DNA from: an uncultured Mucilaginibacter sp.
GTDB taxonomy: Bacteria; Bacteroidota; Bacteroidia; Sphingobacteriales; Sphingobacteriaceae
NCBI GenBank assembly: GCA_913775265.1
Contig: CAJYJH010000049.1
Span: 1 to 61,447, forward strand
DNA: 61,447 nucleotides
Direction: 5' to 3'
Below, one piece after another: positions 8,310 through 16,482 of the stretch. Numbering within the stretch: the stretch's first letter is position 1; the number at the start of each line of letters is the position of its first letter. Below the pieces are notes generated by a model. It did not search any database. It was not told the DNA's origin and was given only the letters and a program-made list of their open reading frames with translations. The position numbers were made by a program, and so were the translations under genes.

Positions 8310-9458
8310 ATGAAAATCAGGATTACTTTATTACTCTGTTTTATAGCAAACCTGGCATTTGCACAAGATTCTGTTTTTGCCCGTAAGGTAATAGATACGC
8401 TAACGTCACGTTACTTTTGGGGCAGAGGCTACACCAATGATGGGATGGGGAAGGCAGCCCGCTTCATCACCGGGCAGTTCAAAAGCTTCGGCTTGCAACC
8501 TATGGCTGGTAGTAACTTTGTACAAGAATTTAGTTTTCCGGTCAATACTTTTCCGGGTAAAATGCAAGTCAGCATTAACGGCAAAATGCTTGTTCCCGGC
8601 CGTGATTTTATTGTGAGCCCTGAAAGCCGTGGTGTAAAGACTGCCGGGGATTTGGTACAGCGAGACAGTGTTACTTATGTAGATGCCGAAAACAAACTTA
8701 TCGTTGTTTTAAAAGACAAACTCACCTGGTCGGTAGCGCAGCAGGTAGCTGATTACACCCTGATACAGGTAGACAAAAAAGTATTGAGCCAACCGCCTGC
8801 TACCATTAGCGTTGATATTGAAAATAAACTGATCGGCAATTTTAAAACCGGTAATGTCTGTGCTGTGGTAAAGGGATATTTAAAGCCCGATTCGTTAGTA
8901 GTATTTACCGGGCACTATGATCATTTGGGCGGTATGGGTAGCGACATCTATTTCCCCGGTGCCAATGATAATGCCAGCGGGGTGGCCATGGTGCTAAGCT
9001 TAGCTAAATATTACGCAGCACATCCGCAGCCTTATACCGTTGCTTTCATCTGTTTTGCCGGCGAAGAGGCAGGTATTTTAGGGTCTAAATACTTTACCGA
9101 ACATCCGCTCATTCCACTAAACAATATCAAGTTACTGGTTAATATGGATATTATGGGTACCGGCAACGAAGGGATTACAGTAGTAAATGCTACGGTATAC
9201 CCTAAATATTTTGACTTGCTTAAACAGGTCAATGCTCAGGGTAACTATTTGGTTAAAATTAATCCGCGGGGCAAAGCGGCTAACAGCGATCATTACTGGT
9301 TTACCGAGAAAGGCGTAACTGCTTTATTTATGTATACCATGGGAGGTATAAAAGCTTACCATGATGTATTCGACATCAGCAAAACTCTGCCATTAACAGA
9401 GTTTAATGATTTATTTAAGTTGCTGGTACGGTTTAACGCAGAATTGCAGAGACCCTGA
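8310..9458 (+). CDS. Secreted M28 family metallopeptidase
   Basis: Zinc aminopeptidase-type enzyme. A signal peptide (MKIRITLLLCFIANLAFAQ) predicts export. The M28 zinc ligands and catalytic Glu are readable: H202 and D204 in GHYDHLGG, D220 in GANDNASG, E252/E253 in AGEEAG, D280 in VNMDIMG and H328 in NSDHYWF. The region between the signal and the catalytic domain (residues 60-185) is a short insertion-like beta-rich domain, possibly a PA-type lid. 382 aa is a normal length. It is the last gene of the GT2/methyltransferase run, though function does not link them clearly. Substrate: peptides with free N-termini, specificity unknown. Confidence 0.92.
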   Translation: MKIRITLLLCFIANLAFAQDSVFARKVIDTLTSRYFWGRGYTNDGMGKAARFITGQFKSFGLQPMAGSNFVQEFSFPVNTFPGKMQVSINGKMLVPGRDFIVSPESRGVKTAGDLVQRDSVTYVDAENKLIVVLKDKLTWSVAQQVADYTLIQVDKKVLSQPPATISVDIENKLIGNFKTGNVCAVVKGYLKPDSLVVFTGHYDHLGGMGSDIYFPGANDNASGVAMVLSLAKYYAAHPQPYTVAFICFAGEEAGILGSKYFTEHPLIPLNNIKLLVNMDIMGTGNEGITVVNATVYPKYFDLLKQVNAQGNYLVKINPRGKAANSDHYWFTEKGVTALFMYTMGGIKAYHDVFDISKTLPLTEFNDLFKLLVRFNAELQRP

Positions 9459-9520
9459 AACTGCATGCCCACAGTTAATTGTTTTAAACACAATAGCAAC
9501 GTTACCTTGTATATTTGATA

Positions 9521-9836
9521 ATGAAATACATTTACTTGCTCATAGCCATATTGTCTGAAGTTACCGCAACCACTGCGCTTAAAGCCTCTGAGCTGGCCAT
9601 CAGTGATCGTAGTACTGGGCTACGCATCAGCTTTTTATTTTATGAGCTTAACGCTTAAAAGTATCCCGGTAGGTATTTCGTACGCTATATGGTCTGGCGT
9701 GGGCATCATACTCATTTCCATAACAGGCTATTTCTTTTATCATCAAAAGCTGGATATACCGGCTATCATCGGTATGGCTTTTATTATCGCAGGCGTTTTG
9801 ATCATCAATCTTTTCTCTAAATCAGCCAGTGCCTAA
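9521..9836 (+). pseudogene. Frameshifted SMR-family multidrug efflux gene
   Basis: Remnant of a small multidrug resistance (EmrE-like) transporter of about 106 aa. The first frame (ATG at 9521) gives MKYIYLLIAILSEVTATTALKASE, with the essential membrane glutamate at E13, then runs off-family to a stop at 9656-9658. The rest of the protein resumes in another frame from about 9594 with WPSVIVVLGYASAFY and continues intact to GVLIINLFSKSASA. Between KASE and WPS the family has five residues (GFTRL in EmrE, 15 nt), but only one base remains here, so the damage equals a 14-base deletion at about 9593. A TATATTTG box (9510-9517) still precedes the ATG. An internal GTG at 9603 could make a truncated 77-aa product lacking the glutamate. 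Confidence 0.85.
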
Positions 9837-9839
9837 GGT

Positions 9840-12305
9840 TTAAAAAGGGACAATAATTTTAAAGCTGATGTTGCGACCAATATTATAAATACCGCTACGG
9901 CCATTTGGTGATGATTGGTAGTATTCAAAATATTTTAAACGGTTTAGGTTAGATTGATAGGCTTTGTTCAGCAAATTATCCGCCTGCACAAATACTTCAA
10001 ACAGTGTTTTCCCTGCTTTATTTTTAACTCCTGAGCCGAAGCCTACGTTCCATAAAGTATAGCCGGGCGTAGCAGTCTCAGTATTATCCAGTGCATAAAA
10101 CTCGTTTTGTGTTGCATAGGCATCAGTTTCTATTTTAAAGTAAGGCTTTACCAAGGTTTTACTATTGCCTTGCAAGCTGAACCTCAATTCCGACCGTAAA
10201 TGCAGGGGTGGGATGAAAGGGAGATATTTAGCGGCATCACCTTCTTGTGCAATTAAAGTTTTGTTTTGGTTGAAGCCCCTTACGTAAGCCAGGCTGTTAT
10301 TCCAGCAAAGCCAATGCAACTTTTCGGGGTGCAGGTTTACGGTTACCTCGGCCCCATACAATCTGGCTTCCGATTGCTGATACTGGTAAGTGCTGTTGCC
10401 TGGCACAATTACAACCGGCTGCCCATTGGTATTATTAAGCCGGGCCTGGTAAATGTAATTATAGATATAATTGTTAAAGAGCTCGGCGCTGATATCAACA
10501 TCTTTTAAGTAAGATATAATACCAATGTCTTGTTGTAGGTTAAACTCCGGTTTAAAAGTACGGTTGCCTAAATATACAATGTGGGCACCCGGATCTAAGC
10601 CGTTAGAGCCTATCTCGGTTATGTTTGGTGCCCGGTAACCACGGGCAATGTTAGCTTTAAGTAACAGGCGCTGACTAACGTTATACGTTAAACCTAAACT
10701 GCCTGAAACGCCTGTGTAGTTTTTTGTAAAAGCCGGAAACTGTAAATAAGTACCTATGGTATCCTGACCGGTTACGCGGCGTTGGAAACCGTTTTGCGGA
10801 TTGTCGGCTACAAAAAAGTTGTTCCAGCTAATATGACGGTTATCATAACGTATGCCTCCCGAAATATCTATGGGGCCGAAGGTCTTTTTTGCGAATAAAA
10901 AAGTGCCTATATCAAACAGGTTATAGTCGGGTATTGGGAAATCGGTGGCATCTTTACTCTGGTTGGTTTGATACATGCCATTCACACCCAATGTAGTTTC
11001 TATACCAGCCAAGGCCGGCAGGTTGTATTTTACATCATAATTAAGCGTATTTAAAACTACGTACAAGCCAGCCTGCTGCGGTTGGGTTGGATGGTTATAC
11101 TCGCGCCTGATGCTTTGCTGGCCACCCAATAAAATATTGATGTTACCATCGCCAACATTAAAGCGGCTATTACTGTACAAACGGTAATGCTGTATGTGCT
11201 GATAAAGCGGATTAAGCTGGTAGGTACTTAGCTCATTATCCGGCACAATGGGGCGATTTTTGATATCATCGCCTTCGTCAAGCACCTGGCGGGTAAAACG
11301 GCGGGTAAGCGAATCGCGGCTGCCGTCGGGTATTTCTTGCTTATTGTTAAATAAAGTGGCCGCCAGTTGTGTATATCCCCACTTTTTATCAACCCGCGCC
11401 ATGGCCGATAAGTTGAGTTCGTTATAGGCCGTTCCGTAAACCCGGCCATCAACACTGTTACTATAATTCTGTGCCCATTTGCCGCTACCGCGCAGAGTGT
11501 AACGCCAATCGTTATGATTGTAAGCTAAGCCAAGCGAATTGCCGATCAGTCTGTTGTTGGTATGATAGTCGGCCGTGTAATCTCCTTTTAGTGCATTACT
11601 ATCAATCGCCGGCAGGTAAGGGATCATATTAATTACCCCGGCTAAGGCATCTGAGCCGTAAGATAAACTGGCTGGTCCCTTAACTACTTCGGCGCGGGTA
11701 ATGCCATACTGGTCAATCTCAATACCATGTTCGTCTCCCCATTGTTGTCCCTCCTGGCGTATACCGTCATATAAGGTTAACACTCTATTATAGCCTAAGC
11801 CGCGTATAAAAGGTTTGGATACGTTAGGCCCAGTGGTTACCGCGCTTACACCGGGCACGCCTTTAATTACAGCATCAATAATGTTATTGTTCACATGGCG
11901 GTCCATGTCTTTTTTACTCATCACAGCTACAGGTACAGGGTTCTTGCGAACCTCAGTTGCCCGGCTAACACCTGTAACCACTACATCATTCAGCTGCGAT
12001 TCGGCCTTTTGTAGCTCAAAATTCAACACCAGGGTTTCGCCTGCTTTGATAGTGATTTTTTTTTGCTGCTTTTGAAACCCGATTGCCGAGGCATTTACAA
12101 CATAGGTGCCCGGTGTTATATGCTGAATGGCGTAATGACCATTGCTGCTGGTATGGGTTCCTGATTTACTGCCTGCTACTAATACTGAGGCAAAGTCGAT
12201 AGGGGTTTGGCTGCTGCTTACCTGACCGCGCAACGTACCCTGCTGCGCAAACGTTGTTGAACTATAGACGACTAAGTATAAGATGAAGTAGAGTGATTTT
12301 GGCAT
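9840..12305 (-). CDS. TonB-dependent receptor, probably metal or siderophore uptake
   Basis: Outer-membrane active transporter of 821 aa. Order: signal peptide (MPKSLYFILYLVVYSSTTFAQ), carboxypeptidase-like regulatory domain (about residues 23-105, GTLRGQVSSSQTPIDFASVLV), plug domain (about 125-240, with PFIRGLGYNRVLTLYDGI and a GDEHGIEID stretch) and a 22-strand-type barrel ending in the terminal aromatic signature IVPF. It is divergent from a DtxR-family metalloregulator and shares with it a 107-base region carrying DtxR-like sites. From this I infer metal-repressed uptake of iron, manganese, zinc or a chelate. It is convergent with the broken SMR gene, only three bases away. The ligand cannot be read from the sequence. 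Confidence 0.92.
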   Translation of the reverse strand: MPKSLYFILYLVVYSSTTFAQQGTLRGQVSSSQTPIDFASVLVAGSKSGTHTSSNGHYAIQHITPGTYVVNASAIGFQKQQKKITIKAGETLVLNFELQKAESQLNDVVVTGVSRATEVRKNPVPVAVMSKKDMDRHVNNNIIDAVIKGVPGVSAVTTGPNVSKPFIRGLGYNRVLTLYDGIRQEGQQWGDEHGIEIDQYGITRAEVVKGPASLSYGSDALAGVINMIPYLPAIDSNALKGDYTADYHTNNRLIGNSLGLAYNHNDWRYTLRGSGKWAQNYSNSVDGRVYGTAYNELNLSAMARVDKKWGYTQLAATLFNNKQEIPDGSRDSLTRRFTRQVLDEGDDIKNRPIVPDNELSTYQLNPLYQHIQHYRLYSNSRFNVGDGNINILLGGQQSIRREYNHPTQPQQAGLYVVLNTLNYDVKYNLPALAGIETTLGVNGMYQTNQSKDATDFPIPDYNLFDIGTFLFAKKTFGPIDISGGIRYDNRHISWNNFFVADNPQNGFQRRVTGQDTIGTYLQFPAFTKNYTGVSGSLGLTYNVSQRLLLKANIARGYRAPNITEIGSNGLDPGAHIVYLGNRTFKPEFNLQQDIGIISYLKDVDISAELFNNYIYNYIYQARLNNTNGQPVVIVPGNSTYQYQQSEARLYGAEVTVNLHPEKLHWLCWNNSLAYVRGFNQNKTLIAQEGDAAKYLPFIPPLHLRSELRFSLQGNSKTLVKPYFKIETDAYATQNEFYALDNTETATPGYTLWNVGFGSGVKNKAGKTLFEVFVQADNLLNKAYQSNLNRLKYFEYYQSSPNGRSGIYNIGRNISFKIIVPF

Positions 12306-12324
12306 AGCGAAATATTTTATAAAT

Positions 12325-12368
12325 CAAACCTAAATAATAAAATTAGGTTTGCCTAATTTTATTATTTA
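12325..12368. promoter_or_regulatory. DtxR-type operator overlapping two divergent promoters
   Basis: A perfect 17-bp inverted repeat, TAAATAATAAAATTAGG (12331-12347) and its complement (12352-12368), is separated by TTTG. Its core TTAGGTTTGCCTAA closely resembles DtxR/IdeR boxes. A second overlapping repeat, CAAACCTAA (12325-12333) with TTAGGTTTG (12343-12351), supplies a third half-site. On the minus strand the first half-site contains TAGGTTTG, a TAnnTTTG -7 box for the TonB receptor. On the plus strand TAAGTTTG (12384-12391) is a -7 box for the regulator, with the palindrome over its upstream region. Binding here could repress both genes. Confidence 0.85.
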
Positions 12369-12412
12369 TCAGCTTAATTTTTATAAGTTTGATATTGCTA
12401 AATGCCAGTATC

Positions 12413-13069
12413 ATGAACACCTTTTCGGAAGAGAATTATTTAAAGGCTATATTCAGGTTATCGCAAATGCCCACGGTGAGTAAAATATCAACCAGTGCTA
12501 TAGCCGAAGCTTTAGGTAATAACCCGGCATCGGTGGTAGATATGATCCGTAAACTTACCGACAAGCAACTCATTGAATATGATAAAAAGAAAGGGGTAAA
12601 ACTTACAGCGCATGGGCAAAAGGATGCTATTCAAATTATCCGCAAGCACCGGTTATGGGAAGTGTTTTTATTAGAAAAACTGGAGTACCGCTGGGATGAG
12701 ATACATGATATTGCTGAAGAACTCGAACACATTAAGCATTCAGACCTCGCCGACCGCCTTGATAAGTTTTTAGGCTTCCCGGAGTATGACCCGCATGGCG
12801 ACCCGATACCTAAGGCCAATGGTAAAATGGCTAAATCATTTTCGGCTTCGCTGGCTGATGGTAAAACAGGAGGTACTTACCGGGTAGCTGCCGTACGCGA
12901 TACCAGCAGTGCCTTTTTGCAGTATCTGCATAAACTTAAAATAAGTATTGGTACTCAAATCAGGCTTATAGAGCAAATTGCTTTCGATCAATCATTAGTT
13001 ATTAGTATTGACAATGGTGAGCCTACTACAGTATCGTCTAAATTTGTAGAGAATATCCTGATCAGTTAA
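12413..13069 (+). CDS. DtxR/MntR-family metal-dependent transcriptional regulator
   Basis: Metal-sensing repressor of 218 aa. The N-terminal winged helix (MNTFSEENYLKAIFRL; STSAIAEALGNNPASVVDMIRKL) is followed by the dimerisation and metal-binding domain (HRLWEVFLLEKL, AEELEH, DPHGDPIP), then a C-terminal SH3-like FeoA-type domain (about residues 145-218). The ATG at 12413 gives the standard family N-terminus; an upstream TTG would only add residues not found in the family. It is divergent from the TonB receptor across a palindromic operator, which fits autoregulation. Whether Fe or Mn is sensed cannot be decided. Confidence 0.93.
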   Translation: MNTFSEENYLKAIFRLSQMPTVSKISTSAIAEALGNNPASVVDMIRKLTDKQLIEYDKKKGVKLTAHGQKDAIQIIRKHRLWEVFLLEKLEYRWDEIHDIAEELEHIKHSDLADRLDKFLGFPEYDPHGDPIPKANGKMAKSFSASLADGKTGGTYRVAAVRDTSSAFLQYLHKLKISIGTQIRLIEQIAFDQSLVISIDNGEPTTVSSKFVENILIS

Positions 13070-13080
13070 CCCGGCTTTCA

Positions 13081-13088
13081 TATATTTG
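13081..13088 (+). promoter_or_regulatory. Candidate -7 element for the sulfurtransferase
   Basis: TATATTTG matches TAnnTTTG, 19 bases before the ATG of the sulfurtransferase and 11 bases after the regulator stop. No clear -33 element. Confidence 0.4.
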
Positions 13089-13107
13089 ATCTCACACATC
13101 CATACTT

Positions 13108-13944
13108 ATGTTACCACTGATAGAAGTTTCCGAACTTAAATCTTTAAATAAAGATAATTACGTTTTGATAGATGCCCGCGGCTTTGGCAACAGTCGTGAA
13201 CGCTATGAGCAAGGGCACTTGGAAGGCGCTTTGTATGTAGATTTAGAAGAGCTGGCGGCCCATCCGGAAAATCCGGCTTTTGGCGGTCGGCACCCCCTGC
13301 CACCGCTTCAGGATTTTACAACATTGCTTGGCCGGTTGGGCATTACGCCGCAAAGCCATGTCATTGTTTATGATGATAAAGGCGCGGCCAATCCGGCTGC
13401 CCGTTTCTGGTGGATGCTGAAAGCCATCGGGCATCAAAAAGTACAAGTGTTAAACGGTGGGTTACAAGTCGCTACAAGCGCAGGTATGCCTGTTACTACA
13501 GAAGTTCCTGTAATGCCTAAAGCTACAGCATACCACGCCGCGCATGATTTTACCGGTATGGTTGTTTTAAAAGAGGTGGCCGAAGCAGCACAAAGCCCTG
13601 AAAGAGTCGTAATTGATGTACGCGAAGCACCGCGCTATTTAGGGCATACCGAGCCGCTCGATTTGGTTGCCGGACATATTCCGGGTGCCATCAATGTGCC
13701 CTACAATACCAACATGAACGGCGACAACCAATATTTACCGGCCGAAGAGTTAAAAGCGAACTACCAAAAAGTGTTTAATGGCAAGCAGCCTGAACAGGTC
13801 ATCGTGCATTGTGGATCGGGAGTAACAGCGTGCCATACCTTGTTGGCCTTGGAGCAAGCTGGTTTACATGGAGCTAAGCTTTATGTAGGATCATGGAGTG
13901 AGTGGTCGCGCCGTGATCTGCCTATTGCTACGGAAGAGGTGTAA
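13108..13944 (+). CDS. Sulfurtransferase (3-mercaptopyruvate type, two rhodanese domains)
   Basis: Transfers a sulfane sulfur from mercaptopyruvate or thiosulfate to an acceptor. Two rhodanese domains are present: an inactive N-terminal one (about residues 1-130) and a catalytic C-terminal one (about 150-275). The active-site loop CGSGVTA starts at C235; this loop is characteristic of 3-mercaptopyruvate sulfurtransferases (thiosulfate rhodaneses usually have CRKGVTA). No signal peptide, so cytosolic. It follows the DtxR gene by 38 bases but has its own TAnnTTTG box, and is closed by a strong terminator. Confidence 0.92.
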   Translation: MLPLIEVSELKSLNKDNYVLIDARGFGNSRERYEQGHLEGALYVDLEELAAHPENPAFGGRHPLPPLQDFTTLLGRLGITPQSHVIVYDDKGAANPAARFWWMLKAIGHQKVQVLNGGLQVATSAGMPVTTEVPVMPKATAYHAAHDFTGMVVLKEVAEAAQSPERVVIDVREAPRYLGHTEPLDLVAGHIPGAINVPYNTNMNGDNQYLPAEELKANYQKVFNGKQPEQVIVHCGSGVTACHTLLALEQAGLHGAKLYVGSWSEWSRRDLPIATEEV

Positions 13945-13980
13945 TAGCGGACAGCTGTCGCGTTAAAAATTCAATATAAA

Positions 13981-14017
13981 AAAAGCCCGGGAAATCAGTC
14001 ACGAAACCCGGGCTTTT
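13981..14017. terminator. Bidirectional terminator
   Basis: Perfect 11-bp stem AAAAGCCCGGG (13981-13991) / CCCGGGCTTTT (14007-14017), A run on the left and T run on the right. It sits between the sulfurtransferase and the convergent 55-aa lipoprotein gene and can end both. Confidence 0.9.
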
Positions 14018-14020
14018 ATT

Positions 14021-14188
14021 TTAGTAGCGGCCGTAATTACTGTCATACGGACCACGGTGCCAGCCACGACCACGATCATGGTGTCCACGGTCGCGATGTC
14101 TTCCACGGCGATCGTTTGATACCATACAGCTGCTTAAAGAGCTGATTAATGAGGCTACTAATGCTATGCTTAAAATGGTCTTTTTCAT
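14021..14188 (-). CDS. Small Arg/His/Gly-rich lipoprotein, 55 aa
   Basis: Unrecognised small gene. An N-terminal lipoprotein signal (MKKTILSIALVASLISSLSSC) has the lipobox LSSC with C21 as the lipidated residue, so the mature part is only 35 residues. That tail is rich in Arg, His and Gly (RRGRHRDRGHHDRGRGWHRG) and ends DSNYGRY. Such a tail is strongly basic and could bind metal, polyanions or the LPS surface, but this is inference. The stop codon is placed immediately after the shared terminator hairpin, which supports a real transcription unit. It is divergent from the secreted Spy-like protein. Confidence 0.75.
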   Translation of the reverse strand: MKKTILSIALVASLISSLSSCMVSNDRRGRHRDRGHHDRGRGWHRGPYDSNYGRY

Positions 14189-14341
14189 AATCAATTTCGT
14201 TGTATATGTAAGTTAGAGACATTACCATGCCAATGGATTAATTTGTAATGCGGATGTTACAATTGGTACAGATTATGACATTTACCCATTGCATTAATTA
14301 AATTATTAAGCACTTTTGTAGTTTAATTTAATTTGCAGTTT

Positions 14342-14842
14342 ATGAATAAAGCACTACTTTGTTTGTTTTTATGCCTGGGCTGTTGCAAAGCCTTGTTTGC
14401 GCAAACAGATAGCAGTGTAACTCCATCCGTTATAAAAACACTTACTTTAAAACAGTATACCGATTATCAAAAAGGCCCAACGCTGGCCGAAATGGCTTTA
14501 CCGGCAACGCTCAACCGTTACCCCATGCCCGATGATGTATTGAGGTATAAAAAAGAGCTTAAGTTGCTTCCGGTACAGGTAACCCGTATCACAGAAATCA
14601 GCAAATACCTGCAGCTCAAAAAAATAGAGATAGGACAGTCCGTTTTACGCAACGAGAAAAAGCTGGACGAAATGTTTAGTACTAAAAAACTCGATGAGGG
14701 CAGCATTACCTTTTACGGTAACCGTTACGGTTTGTACGAAGGCGAGTACCGTACATCTGTTTTAACGGCTTGTTACAATACCTATAATTCGCTTACACCA
14801 CCGCAGCTCACCAAGTTTTGGCAGCTCAAAAACCAGAAATAA
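14342..14842 (+). CDS. Secreted hypothetical protein, 166 aa
   Basis: Exported protein of unknown function. Signal peptide MNKALLCLFLCLGCCKALFAQ, then a helical mature domain. The segment LKLLPVQVTRITEISKYLQ... and the C-terminal SLTPPQLTKFWQLKNQK resemble the LTxxQ-type helices of Spy/CpxP-like periplasmic proteins, but the match is loose. The ATG at 14342 gives a proper signal peptide; an upstream TTG adds three residues. It precedes accA by 49 bases on the same strand but a functional link is not apparent. Confidence 0.75.
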   Translation: MNKALLCLFLCLGCCKALFAQTDSSVTPSVIKTLTLKQYTDYQKGPTLAEMALPATLNRYPMPDDVLRYKKELKLLPVQVTRITEISKYLQLKKIEIGQSVLRNEKKLDEMFSTKKLDEGSITFYGNRYGLYEGEYRTSVLTACYNTYNSLTPPQLTKFWQLKNQK

Positions 14843-14891
14843 CAATTCTACGTTTCAATTTACTTAACTTAGCCCCCCGTTACAGAGGATT

Positions 14892-15893
14892 ATGAAGATT
14901 ACGTTTGATTTTGAAAAGCCACTGGCCGATTTGCAGCAGCAAATTGACAAGATAAAACAGGTAGAAGAGAAGACTAAAGTGGATATGTCGGCTACGTTAA
15001 ACGAGTTGCAAGACAAGTTCGACGATACAAAGAAACAATTATATACCCACCTTACGGGCTGGCAAAAGGTGCAGATTTCGCGTCACCCGGACAGGCCTTA
15101 TACTTTACAGTATATTGAGCTGATGTGTGATGATTTTATTGAGCTGCACGGCGACCGTAATTTTGGTGATGATAAAGCCATTATCGGTGGTTGGGGCTCA
15201 ATAGGCGGGCAAACGGCTATGTTTATTGGCCACCAGAAAGGGCGTAATACTAAAGACCGCCAGTACCGCAACTTTGGTATGGCTAATCCCGAAGGTTACC
15301 GCAAGGCACTGCGCCTGATGAAAATGGCGGAGAAATTTAACAAGCCTATCATCACCTTAATTGATACTCCTGGAGCTTACCCTGGTCTGGAAGCCGAGGA
15401 GCGCGGACAGGGTGAGGCTATTGCCCGTAACATCATGGAGATGTCGGTACTCAATGTACCTGTTATCTGTGTAATTATTGGCGAAGGTGCTTCGGGTGGT
15501 GCCATTGGTATTGGGGTTGGCGATAAGGTTTATATGCTGGAGCACACCTGGTACTCAGTTATCTCGCCTGAATCTTGTTCATCCATCCTATGGCGTAGTT
15601 GGGATTATAAAGAACGTGCTGCTGAGGTATTAAAACTGACTTCGAGCGAAATGTTCAAGAATAAGCTGATTGACGGTATCATCAAAGAACCGCTCGGTGG
15701 CGCGCATCAGGATCCGGTGGCTATGGCTTCAACTGTTAAAAAACAGCTGATCAAAGATATCAAAGCTTTAAAAGACCGTAACATTGAGGAATTGGTAAAC
15801 GAACGCATTGATAAATTCTGTTCTATGGGTGTAGTGATCGACGATGAGCCTGCTGCTCCTGCCGAAGCACCACTTACCGAACAGGCACAATAA
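14892..15893 (+). CDS. accA: Acetyl-CoA carboxylase carboxyltransferase subunit alpha
   Basis: Forms, with AccD, the carboxyltransferase that makes malonyl-CoA for fatty acid synthesis. The N-terminal coiled part ([21 protein letters not shown]) and the crotonase-like core are typical: [57 protein letters not shown], and the oxyanion-forming [14 protein letters not shown]. Full length at 333 aa, with an Ala/Pro/Glu-rich tail. AccD is not nearby. The gene is closed by one of the strongest hairpins in the window. Confidence 0.97.
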   Translation: MKITFDFEKPLADLQQQIDKIKQVEEKTKVDMSATLNELQDKFDDTKKQLYTHLTGWQKVQISRHPDRPYTLQYIELMCDDFIELHGDRNFGDDKAIIGGWGSIGGQTAMFIGHQKGRNTKDRQYRNFGMANPEGYRKALRLMKMAEKFNKPIITLIDTPGAYPGLEAEERGQGEAIARNIMEMSVLNVPVICVIIGEGASGGAIGIGVGDKVYMLEHTWYSVISPESCSSILWRSWDYKERAAEVLKLTSSEMFKNKLIDGIIKEPLGGAHQDPVAMASTVKKQLIKDIKALKDRNIEELVNERIDKFCSMGVVIDDEPAAPAEAPLTEQAQ

Positions 15894-15906
15894 TACTTTA
15901 AATTAC

Positions 15907-15950
15907 AAAACGAGAAAAGCTGCATCTAAACTTGCAGCTTTTCTCGTTTT
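15907..15950. terminator. Strong intrinsic terminator after accA
   Basis: Perfect 18-bp arms AAAACGAGAAAAGCTGCA (15907-15924) and the complement (15933-15950), 8-base loop, ending in TTTT. Confidence 0.93.
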
Positions 15951-16108
15951 AAATAATTGCTGCATAAAGGTAATATCTGGTAATTTTCCGGTTCACTTTA
16001 TTGCTCTAATAGAGCTTTGCGTTATTCTTACATCGCTGCGTTAAGGTTCAGCAATGCAAACCAAATACCATCCACCTTGTTACTATAGCATACTTAATAC
16101 GAAACGTT

Positions 16109-16294
16109 ATGGATAAGCTGGAATTAAAAGGAGGCTGGAACGAGCTGAAAGGTAAAATTAAACAAGCCTATGGCGACCTCACCGATGATGATTTAACTCA
16201 CGAAGAAGGTAAAGACGACGAAATGCTAGGTAAACTGCAACAAAAGACCGGCAAGTCCCGTGATGAGTTGGTAAAATGGATAAATAGTTTATAA
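16109..16294 (+). CDS. CsbD family stress protein
   Basis: 61-aa highly charged protein of the CsbD-like family. The signature [22 protein letters not shown] and the conserved [18 protein letters not shown] are present. In Bacillus, csbD is a sigmaB-controlled general stress gene; in many bacteria the family is induced by osmotic or stationary stress, though its biochemical role is unknown. It is monocistronic here, ending at its own terminator, and is the first of several stress-type small genes up to 19 kb. Confidence 0.92.
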   Translation: MDKLELKGGWNELKGKIKQAYGDLTDDDLTHEEGKDDEMLGKLQQKTGKSRDELVKWINSL

Positions 16295-16299
16295 AGATT

Positions 16300-16325
16300 A
16301 AAAGGCCGGGTTAACCGGCCTTTTT
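16300..16325 (+). terminator. Intrinsic terminator after csbD-like gene
   Basis: Stem AAAAGGCCGG / CCGGCCTTTT with loop GTTAA, ending in TTTTT, six bases after the stop codon. Confidence 0.92.
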
Positions 16326-16482
16326 CATGGTGAGTATAGTTGCTTTAATTTTATCTCAAATAAGTTAGCCGCCAGCTGCAAACAGGCTATTTTCATAGGT
16401 AACTTCTTACATTGTTTGGCCGTATCAAACACAATGGTTTTAATTGTTGTTGTTCCTTCTTTCGCACGATACGCAAACTCAT

